Shown: positions 57,505 through 64,000 of the stretch, in pieces
Position numbering within the stretch: the stretch's first letter is position 1
Layout: each line of letters starts with the position of its first letter
Assembly (NCBI RefSeq): GCF_900114585.1
Contig: NZ_FOTL01000003.1
Location: forward strand, 1 to 64,000
Length of the DNA stretch: 64,000 nt
From: Methanobrevibacter olleyae
GTDB lineage: Archaea > Methanobacteriota > Methanobacteria > Methanobacteriales > Methanobacteriaceae
Reading direction: 5' to 3'
The notes under the pieces: model-generated
What the model saw: the letters and a program-made list of their open reading frames with translations, nothing else
Told to the model about the DNA's origin: nothing
Databases searched by the model: none
Translations under genes and position numbers: made by a program

Positions 57505-58659
57505 ATGAGTGAAAAATTTATTCTTGCTAAAAGTAAAGAAAATGAAATAACTGATAGTGGAGCATGTGGAGGAGCAGTAAGTTCTATTTTTCAATATTTG
57601 TTAGCTAATAATCTCGTTGATGGTGTATTAACTCTTAATAAGGGTGACGATGTATACGATGGTATTCCAAGACTTTTAACTAATCCAGCAGAAGTTATTG
57701 AAACCTGCGGTTCCCTACATTGTGCACCTACAATGGTTGGAGATTTAATTTCTGATTATTTAGCAGATGAAAAAATAGCAGTAGCAGTAAAACCTTGTGA
57801 TGCAAAAGCTATTAATGAATTAGTGAAAAGACACAGAATAGATGCTGATAAAATTTTTACCATTGGCTTAAATTGTGGAGGCACAGTAATCCCTGAAGTA
57901 GCACAAGAGATGATAGAAAAATTTTATAATGTTGATCCATCTAAAGTTGTTAAAGAAGAAATCGACAAAGGTAAATTTATCATCGAACTTGATGATGGTG
58001 AAGAGATTGGAATCAAAATCGATGATCTGGAAGAAGAAGGCTATGGACGTCGTGCAAACTGTCAAAGATGTGAGCTCAAAGTACCTCGTAACGCAGACAT
58101 TGCCTGTGGTAACTGGGGTTCAGAGCCTGGTTGGACATTTGTTGAAATCAACAGTGACAAAGGTAGAGAAATAATTGAAGGAGCTGTAAATGAAGGATTT
58201 ATTGAAACAAAAGAACCTTCAGAAAAAGCTTTAGCAATTAGAGATAAAATTGAAAACATTATGATTAATATGGGTAAAAAATCTCAAGCTAAACAATTAG
58301 ATGCTGATGCTTTAACCCTTGAAGAATGGGAAAATCAATGGAACAAATGTATTAAATGTTTTGCTTGTCATGATGTTTGTCCTATCTGTTGGTGTAATGA
58401 ATGTGAACTTGAAAAGCCATACTTTGAAGATGATCAACAAGCACCTCCTGACCCATTAGGATTCCACGGTGTTAGATTGTCTCATATGAGTCCAAGCTGT
58501 GTAAACTGTGGTCAATGTGATGATGTTTGTCCAATGGAAATTCCAGTATCTAAATTATTCCATAAATTACAAAAGAAATACGAAGACCAAACTGGATATG
58601 TTGCTGGTATTGGTGATGAAAAACCTCCACTATACAGTCCACAAAAAGAAAACTTTTAA
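57505..58659 (+). CDS. flpB: FdhB/FlpB-like F420-dependent electron-transfer subunit
   Basis: The 384-aa protein is of the FdhB/FrhB family, which binds FAD and Fe-S clusters and exchanges electrons with coenzyme F420. It has SGACGGAVSSIFQYLL at the N-terminus, KPCDAKAINELVKRH, the RRANCQRCELKVPRNADIACG cluster region, and two C-terminal ferredoxin-like motifs (CIKCFACHDVCPIC and CVNCGQCDDVCPM). I chose the ATG at 57505 because GGTGAT precedes it. It begins 13 bases after flpC, and flpD follows 15 bases after its stop. Confidence 0.8.
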   Translation: MSEKFILAKSKENEITDSGACGGAVSSIFQYLLANNLVDGVLTLNKGDDVYDGIPRLLTNPAEVIETCGSLHCAPTMVGDLISDYLADEKIAVAVKPCDAKAINELVKRHRIDADKIFTIGLNCGGTVIPEVAQEMIEKFYNVDPSKVVKEEIDKGKFIIELDDGEEIGIKIDDLEEEGYGRRANCQRCELKVPRNADIACGNWGSEPGWTFVEINSDKGREIIEGAVNEGFIETKEPSEKALAIRDKIENIMINMGKKSQAKQLDADALTLEEWENQWNKCIKCFACHDVCPICWCNECELEKPYFEDDQQAPPDPLGFHGVRLSHMSPSCVNCGQCDDVCPMEIPVSKLFHKLQKKYEDQTGYVAGIGDEKPPLYSPQKENF

Positions 58660-58674
58660 TAGGAGTTGAATTTT

Positions 58675-59076
58675 ATGGCAGAAGATGTTAAAATAGTAGG
58701 TTTTTGTTGTAATTGGTGTTGTTATGGTGGTGCAGATACAGCAGGTACTGCACGTATGCAATATCCCCCTAATGTAAGAATTATAAGAGTTATGTGTTCT
58801 GGAAGAATCAATCCTTCTATGGTTTTTAAAGCATTTAAAGAAGGTGCTGATGGAGTATTTGTAGGTGGTTGTCATATTGGTGATTGTCACTATGATGCTG
58901 GAAATTACAAATGGAATAGAAGGGCATTGATGACTAAGGATATCATAGAAGAATTTGGAATTGATAAAGATAGATTCAGATTTGAATGGATTTCTGCTTC
59001 TGAAGGAGAAAAATTCCAAAGAACTATGAAAGAGTTTTATAATACTATTAGTAAACTCGGACCAAGAAATAAATAA
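58675..59076 (+). CDS. flpD: FlpD/MvhD-type iron-sulfur subunit
   Basis: The 133-aa protein matches the MvhD family (Pfam FlpD): [38 protein letters not shown] and the cluster block [12 protein letters not shown]. In hydrogenotrophic methanogens MvhD is the [2Fe-2S] subunit that passes electrons from hydrogenase or formate dehydrogenase to heterodisulfide reductase HdrA. Its cotranscription with FlpC and FlpB suggests an alternative electron input module to Hdr. The ATG at 58675 follows GGAG; a TTG three codons upstream is less likely. Confidence 0.85.
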   Translation: MAEDVKIVGFCCNWCCYGGADTAGTARMQYPPNVRIIRVMCSGRINPSMVFKAFKEGADGVFVGGCHIGDCHYDAGNYKWNRRALMTKDIIEEFGIDKDRFRFEWISASEGEKFQRTMKEFYNTISKLGPRNK

Positions 59077-59181
59077 TTAGACTGTTGAACAATAATAAAT
59101 GAAAATTAATTAAATTTTTTTAAAAAAAAAGATTTTGTATTAAGTTATTATTTTAAGAAATTAAAGTAATTATCTATATAT

Positions 59182-59217
59182 ACTTCTAAAAGAAGTTTAA
59201 TGTGCTTCTATAAGAAG
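59182..59217. promoter_or_regulatory. Two tandem dyads of ACTTCT-N3-AGAAGT type
   Basis: ACTTCT-AAA-AGAAGT (59182-59196) is perfect. CTTCT-ATA-AGAAG (59205-59217) is a shorter second copy. Their centres are 22 bp apart. They lie about 105 bp after flpD and may be a hairpin pair ending the flp transcript or adjacent operators. Confidence 0.45.
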
Positions 59218-59363
59218 TAAAACCATATTATTTTATCTAATTCCAAACAAACAAAACATTAAAAAAAGTTTTTATTCTCGAAATTCAGACAAAATAAGAA
59301 GATTTAATTATTCAAATCAAATCAACAAATTATTTAAATTAATTTTACAAATCAAATCAGTTT

Positions 59364-59386
59364 AATATTATTGGCCTAATAATATT
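59364..59386. promoter_or_regulatory. 23-bp palindrome with GC core
   Basis: AATATTATT and AATAATATT form a perfect inverted repeat around GGCCT. The GC core is conspicuous in surroundings with almost no G or C. Confidence 0.35.
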
Positions 59387-59618
59387 TATTAAATTTAATT
59401 TAAATACATTAAATCTTCTTATATATCAATTAAAATTAATTTAGCTCATAATTAAATCTTTCATTTGAATTTATTCATTTATAGATTTAATTATTAATTT
59501 TAATTGATTTTTATTAAATAAAATTATTTAATAAAACTAATTTTTTTACCAAATTATTTTTGTATCTATATCTTTCTAATCTCTACTTATTAAGTTTTTC
59601 TTTATTTCACTGCTTTTA

Positions 59619-59646
59619 GTAATACTTTATTTGATATTTTTATTAT
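59619..59646. promoter_or_regulatory. Near-match GTAATA-N16-TATTAT dyad upstream of mch
   Basis: Eleven of twelve positions match the dyad found upstream of mrtB and hypA2, with the same 16-bp spacing, 182 bp before the mch start. Its spacer lacks a clear TATA box on the plus strand. Confidence 0.4.
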
Positions 59647-59827
59647 TTTTATTAAAATTAGCTATTAAAGATATTTTATAAAATTTTAAATAGTTTAATA
59701 AGCAAAAATGATATTATAATATTTTATTCATTATTAATAAATAAATTCAATTTAAATCAATTTAATTATTTTTATTTGAATAAATTTAATTATAAATATT
59801 TTAAAATATTTTAATTGAGGTTAAAAT

Positions 59828-60793
59828 ATGGTTAGTGTCAATTTAGAAGCTAAAAAAACTGTAGATGTAATGATTGAAAAAGCTGATGATTTTAACATTG
59901 CTGTTTCCAAATTAAAAAACGGGGCAACTGTTATTGACTGTGGTGTAAATGTCGCTGGTAGTTTTAAGGCAGGTGAATTATATACTAAAGTATGTCTTGG
60001 AGGATTAGCTGATGTAGGTATTTCTATTCCTGGAGACTTATCTGAAAAATTCGCTTTACCTTCTGTAAAGATAAAAACTGATTTTCCGGCTATTTCTACT
60101 TTAGGTGCACAAAAAGCAGGATGGTCTGTTTCTGTAGGTGACTTTTTTGCATTAGGTTCTGGTCCAGCTAGAGCATTATCCTTAAAACCAGCTGAAACTT
60201 ATGAAGAAATTGATTACAAAGATGAAGCAGATATTGCAATTTTAACTTTAGAAGCTGATGTATTACCTGGCGAAGATGTTGCAGAAGCTATTGCTAAAGA
60301 CTGTGATGTAGCAGTTGAAAATGTATTCTTACTTGTAGCTCCTACTGCTTCCTTAGTTGGATCTATACAAATCGCAGGAAGAGTTGTTGAAAACGGTACT
60401 TACAAAATGTTAGAATTCCTTAAATTTGACGTTAAAAAGGTTAAACATGCAGCAGGTATTGCACCAATTGCTCCTATCGACCCAGATGGATTGAAAGCTA
60501 TGGGTAAAACTAATGATGCAGTTCTCTTTGGTGGAAGAACTTACTACTATGTTGAATCTGAAGAAGGAGATGACATTGCAGCAATAGCGGCTCAATTACC
60601 ATCTTCAGCAGCTGATGGATATGGTAAACCATTTTTCGATGTATTTAAAGATGCAGGATTTGATTTCTACCAAATCGACAAAGGAATGTTTGCACCAGCT
60701 GAAGTTGTTATCAACGATTTAAGCACTGGTAAGTTATACAAAGAGGGTTATGTAAACGCAGAATTACTTAAAAAATCCTTTGGTATAGAATAG
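59828..60793 (+). CDS. mch: Methenyl-tetrahydromethanopterin cyclohydrolase
   Basis: Mch interconverts formyl- and methenyl-H4MPT in the CO2-reduction pathway of methanogenesis. The 321-aa protein begins MVSVNLEAKKTVDVMIEKAD and has GATVIDCGVNVAGSFKAGEL, CLGGLADVGIS, FFALGSGPARALSLKP, FLLVAPTASLVGSIQIAGRV and a C-terminal APAEVVINDLSTGKLYKEG. The length and motifs are canonical. GAGGT precedes the ATG. The gene is codon-optimised like a highly expressed gene. Confidence 0.95.
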   Translation: MVSVNLEAKKTVDVMIEKADDFNIAVSKLKNGATVIDCGVNVAGSFKAGELYTKVCLGGLADVGISIPGDLSEKFALPSVKIKTDFPAISTLGAQKAGWSVSVGDFFALGSGPARALSLKPAETYEEIDYKDEADIAILTLEADVLPGEDVAEAIAKDCDVAVENVFLLVAPTASLVGSIQIAGRVVENGTYKMLEFLKFDVKKVKHAAGIAPIAPIDPDGLKAMGKTNDAVLFGGRTYYYVESEEGDDIAAIAAQLPSSAADGYGKPFFDVFKDAGFDFYQIDKGMFAPAEVVINDLSTGKLYKEGYVNAELLKKSFGIE

Positions 60794-60842
60794 CTTTAAT
60801 ATACTTTAATACTTAGTTTTTAAGTATTTTTAAATGGCTCTT

Positions 60843-61751
60843 TTAGCTATTTTCTTTTTCTTTTTTTATTTTTTTAGCCTTGTAGAAATCCTTTTTAAGT
60901 ATTTGGTCAAAAGCTAAAGTTTCTTCATTAATACATTTTCTTATTTCTTCAGAGTCATAGGCTCTGTCTGCTAAGAAATAATGAGGTTGATATTTCTTTG
61001 TTTGCCTAATAGCTGCTAAAGCAAATTGAGTATCGTGTTTAGGGCCTTTAGAAACTCCGTAATTGAGAATCATTCGTGTGTCTACATTGATAGCAATATG
61101 ATTTTTTGTATATCCTTTTCGCTTTTTAGCTCTTATTTGGGCGTAATATTTGTCAGCATAGTCACTTGTATGTCCAGTACCATCTAAAGCAATCAATTCG
61201 CTCTTTTTAGGATAATCTAATAATATGAAACCATTTAAATATCTTATTTGGGTGTCAGAGAGTCTTTCAAAGAATTTTTTTGGGATTGTTGTGTAATGTG
61301 GCAAGTTGGAAAGTCTTAAAAATTTAAGGAATGTAAAATTTTATAGGCTTAAATTTATTTTTAATTATTTTATTTATAAATAAATAATAAATTTTTATTT
61401 TTAAGCCTAAACTTTTTTACAACCTCAAAATTTAAGTATTTTGGTGCAGGGCTCCAAATAATCGATTATACCACGATAAGTAGCTTTTAAATATATTTTC
61501 GTAGCTAAGATAGTGAATAATGGAGGTTGTGTGTACAAATGGTTGCTGTAATCAGATGAATATTTACTAAAAACAATAATAGCACAGTTATATACTTTTT
61601 CAATGAAATTTAGGAACATGTTGTCATTTATACTGCTTATAAATTGTTTTTCATTTTGGGTTTTTCCATTGATCTTTAAGCCAAAATCAGAAAGAGTTAA
61701 ATGTCTTGAATTCAAATAATAATATGAGGAATGAATTTTTTTACTAGTCAT
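60843..61751 (-). pseudogene. Disrupted DDE transposase (copy 2)
   Basis: The N-terminal half starts at an ATG at 61751 (MTSKKIHSS...) and runs to KILKF, where a stop in the inserted DNA ends it. The rest resumes as LRLSNLPHYTTIPKKFFERL in the same frame beyond the insertion. It includes the first catalytic aspartate (ELIALDGTGHTSD) and the second (FLADRAYD), and stops matching copy 1 after INEETLAFDQI. About 220 bp encoding the catalytic glutamate block are deleted, so the frame runs through the IS end into flanking DNA. The element is inactive for two independent reasons. Confidence 0.85.
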
Positions 61752-62031
61752 ATTAATATTTATTCCCCTTTTTATTATAAATAACTTTTTATTTCTTTTT
61801 TTAAGTATTGAAAGGTATAATTTCAAGTGTAATAAATTTTAAGTGTTTTATGAGATTTATATTTGAAATGAAGGATTGTTAAATTTTTTTGCACAAAAGT
61901 AATTTTTCAACTGTAAAAATTTAACGATTATATGATCATTTTTTGTTAAATAAAGGCATTATAATCAGTATTTTATCAAAATAAGTGATTAAAATCGATA
62001 ATTTATTATTTTTAATATGGTTTCTACAAGG
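60878..62031 (-). mobile_element. Degenerate insertion sequence (copy 2)
   Basis: The element is bounded by inverted ends CCTTGTAGAAATC (60878-60890) and GGTTTCTACAAGG (62019-62031), which match in 12 of 13 positions. It is the same family as the 1-351 remnant but in inverted orientation. It contains an internal deletion and the MITE-like insertion at 61329. I could not find a clean target-site duplication. Confidence 0.8.
61319..61436. mobile_element. 98-bp MITE-like insertion inside the transposase gene
   Basis: The insert at 61329-61426 is flanked by identical 10-bp direct repeats AAAATTTAAG (61319-61328 and 61427-61436). It has imperfect terminal inverted repeats of about 25 bp sharing TAGGCTTAAA/TTTAAGCCTA, a long AT-rich palindromic centre and no ORF. 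Removing insert plus one repeat (108 bp) restores the transposase frame exactly; both repeats encode LKF on the minus strand. Confidence 0.8.
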
Positions 62032-62113
62032 TTGATAAAATTAATAAAAATAAATAAAAAAACCAACAAAGTTGAAAATAAAAATAGAACTAAAATTTAT
62101 AAATAAAATTAAT

Positions 62114-63896
62114 GAGTGTCCGCCAAAAATGGATTTTTTAAAAATTCTTAAAAATTTAAATCATTTAAATCAATTATTTTCCTAACATTCTAATGAAAAA
62201 TTTATTATTTTTCTAAAATTTCGGTGTTCACACCCACAAAAAATTTTTAACCTATAAAAAATTCTTTAAATCAAAAATAAAGCAAGAATATTATAGTAAA
62301 CTTTATATATTATTTTACACATAAATATAAATATCAATAAGTTAATATTTTGGTGCTATTTATGGTAAAAAGAATTCCTGACAAAGAACAAATAAAATTA
62401 GGTATCAAAAGCTTAGATTTCAACATTCCAAACAACCACATCTCCCGATTTCTTGTAGAATTCATTGATGAGTATTTTCCACTTTTGCAAATCAAAGAAA
62501 AGAAAAAGAAAAAAGGACGTGACAGCTTTCCAGTAAAAGAAATGCTAAAAATACTTATTTATGCTAAAATCGAACATATCGACAGCATGAGATTCCTAGC
62601 AGACATGGTAAAATTCCATGACATATATAAATTTGTAGGTTGTGGAATTCAACCTTCAGAACGATCATTACAACGTTATAGACAAGAATACGGAAAATAC
62701 TTCAACGAAATCCTAAAAATGACCCTAAAAAAAGCTGTTGATGCTGGTTTCACTGAATTTAATAACGTTTCAATCGACGGAACTATCAAAAAAGCATATA
62801 ATTCAAAAAACAAAATAATCACAGAAAAAGAAACCGAAATATTAACCCGTTACTTTGAAGGAGACAGTGTTAGTCAAGAAGAGCTTGATAAACTCCACAA
62901 ACCAGCTCGCGAGATTCTTGAAAATGAAAAAATAAACATGCAAGAAAAATTGTACTTATTAGATGAGATTAAAACTCAATTCACACTCTCTGGTCAAAAA
63001 TCTGTACCAATAACTGATATAAAATCCCGTTGGATTAAAAGTAAGAAAGGAAACTTACAAATAAGCTATAATATCCAATCAGCAGTCGATTACGATACAA
63101 AAATGATTTGTGCAATAAACGTTGTACAAGCTCCAACAGACCATTATCAATTGCCAAAAATAGTGGATAAAGCAATAAACAATACAAATGTGTTGCCAAG
63201 ATTTGTATTGGCAGATACAATCTATTTAAACGAGATAAGCTTATCATATCTTGCAGATAAGCATATTGATGGAGTGATACCTGATAGAAAGCAATCTAAT
63301 GAAAAAATAGGTAGATTAAACAAGAATCCATATCACAAGGATTATTTCAAATATTTGTCAGAAATTGATGCATTTGAATGTCCTGAAGGCCAGATAATGT
63401 ATTTTTTCAACAAATATGTTGAAAAAACTGAAGATCCGGAGAAACAAGATAAAATTAAACGATTATACTGTAATTACAGTGCTTGTAAAGCTTGTAATTG
63501 TCGGGAAAACTGTCTTTCATCAACTCAAACTCACAAAACTATTACTGAATATGGAGGAAGTTTGAAGAAAGCCATGTGGGAGAAAATGGAATCTGATGAG
63601 TATAAGGAAGTTTATAGCAGAAGATCTTCCGTTGAAGGACCTTTTGGTATTTTAAAGGAACAATTCAATATTGAAAGTGAAGTGGTGATTGGAAAAAGAA
63701 AAACAGAAGAAAGGCTATTGTTAGATGCAGTGGCTTATAATTTAATACGTTTATATAACTTAAAACAAGAAAAAGGAAATGATAAAGAAGATATAGTTGA
63801 TTTCTGTGAAAAAATTTCAGTTCAAGAGAAATTAGAACTCAGAGCAACTATATTTTAGGGGGTGCTGTCTTAAATTTTTATTTTTGGCGGACACCC
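62114..63896 (+). mobile_element. Intact IS1182-type insertion sequence
   Basis: The 1783-bp element has terminal inverted repeats GAGTGTCCGCCAAAAAT (62114-62130) and, on the other end, GGGTGTCCGCCAAAAAT in reverse (63880-63896), with one mismatch. TAAT flanks both sides (62110-62113 and 63897-63900), a possible 4-bp target duplication. It encodes one full-length transposase and looks recently mobile. It landed next to the older dead element, with about 80 bp between. Confidence 0.85.
62362..63858 (+). CDS. IS1182-family transposase
   Basis: The 498-aa DDE transposase has a basic N-terminus, a helical DNA-binding region (PVKEMLKILIYAKIEHIDSM, PSERSLQRYRQEYGKYF), the first aspartate in NVSIDGTIKKAYNS and the second in FVLADTIYLNE. 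A cysteine-rich zinc-like insert (CNYSACKACNCRENC) follows, and the catalytic glutamate is in SVEGPFGILKEQF. All catalytic blocks are present and the frame is unbroken. The ATG at 62362 follows TTGGTG; a TTG at 62350 overlaps that site. Base composition is less AT-rich than the native genes. Confidence 0.88.
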   Translation: MVKRIPDKEQIKLGIKSLDFNIPNNHISRFLVEFIDEYFPLLQIKEKKKKKGRDSFPVKEMLKILIYAKIEHIDSMRFLADMVKFHDIYKFVGCGIQPSERSLQRYRQEYGKYFNEILKMTLKKAVDAGFTEFNNVSIDGTIKKAYNSKNKIITEKETEILTRYFEGDSVSQEELDKLHKPAREILENEKINMQEKLYLLDEIKTQFTLSGQKSVPITDIKSRWIKSKKGNLQISYNIQSAVDYDTKMICAINVVQAPTDHYQLPKIVDKAINNTNVLPRFVLADTIYLNEISLSYLADKHIDGVIPDRKQSNEKIGRLNKNPYHKDYFKYLSEIDAFECPEGQIMYFFNKYVEKTEDPEKQDKIKRLYCNYSACKACNCRENCLSSTQTHKTITEYGGSLKKAMWEKMESDEYKEVYSRRSSVEGPFGILKEQFNIESEVVIGKRKTEERLLLDAVAYNLIRLYNLKQEKGNDKEDIVDFCEKISVQEKLELRATIF

Positions 63897-64000
63897 TAAT
63901 AAAATAAAAAAAATCCGAATATAAAAATAAATTAATAAAAATAAATTATAGTTGTTTACCAAACTTTTGTTAATTTGTTTTATAAATAATCTATAACAAA

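Larger units (their letters stand above)
59077..59827. other. Gene-free region between flpD and mch
   Basis: These 751 bp contain the tandem dyads at 59182-59217, a 23-bp GGCCT-centred palindrome at 59364-59386, and a near-match GTAATA-N16-TATTAT at 59619-59646. No ORF was recognised. Confidence 0.5.

Overview
The window is a 64-kb piece of a very AT-rich methanogenic archaeon of the order Methanobacteriales, most likely a Methanobrevibacter. The evidence is the gene content: a methyl-coenzyme M reductase operon of the mrt (isoenzyme II) layout, methenyl-H4MPT cyclohydrolase, GHMP-type shikimate kinase, archaeal LonB, thermosome, S17e, archaeal HMG-CoA synthase and methanogen-only DUF families. 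GGTGAT-type ribosome sites are used throughout, with several TTG and GTG starts. The genus assignment is inference.

Layout. 1-351 is the 3' end of an insertion sequence. 540-725 carries tRNA-Val and tRNA-Phe. 0.9-10.8 kb holds housekeeping genes: deoC, elp3, a PRC-barrel protein, DUF2098, hel308, moaC, a GT4 glycosyltransferase, a CPHC redoxin and an SppA-like protease. 11.2-18.9 kb holds aroK, a radical SAM gene on the other strand, chorismate mutase, rps17e, and the lysine/DAP set lysC-dapA-dapB-asd. 19.2-26 kb holds a long coiled-coil protein, the thermosome, an acidic repeat protein, a methyltransferase and a pair of sister half-size membrane proteins. 26.2 kb has two tRNA-Gly genes. 26.8-39.7 kb holds HMG-CoA synthase with thiolase (start of mevalonate/archaeal lipid synthesis), cobQ, lonB, two unknown envelope proteins, prs, hypA-hypB and a DUF354 gene. 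39.7-45.2 kb is a less conserved stretch: two ABC exporters with a frameshifted third gene, a 45-aa zinc ribbon, the tail of a lost type I restriction subunit and a membrane protein. 45.3-47.2 kb is DUF1890-DUF1894-core MetE.

47.5-59.1 kb looks like an accessory methanogenesis block: an AAA+/DUF4143 ATPase, mrtBDGA, a second divergent hypA, and flpC-flpB-flpD (formate-dehydrogenase-like proteins plus an MvhD-type iron-sulfur subunit), followed by mch. About 2.7 kb of gene-free DNA in this block contains the most interesting signal I found. It is a dyad GTAATA-N16-TATTAC, exact three times, with a TATA-like sequence in the spacer, at similar distances upstream of mrtB and hypA2 and in near-match form upstream of mch. 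I read it as an operator or promoter architecture for a co-regulated methanogenesis set.

The right edge carries two insertion sequences. The first is a dead copy of the left-edge element, disrupted by a 98-bp MITE-like insertion with a precise 10-bp target duplication. The second is an intact IS1182-type element. Intergenic DNA across the window is also dotted with short tandem repeats (15-57 bp units), each of a different sequence, and a recurring hairpin/CCTTGACCAAAAT element follows four genes.
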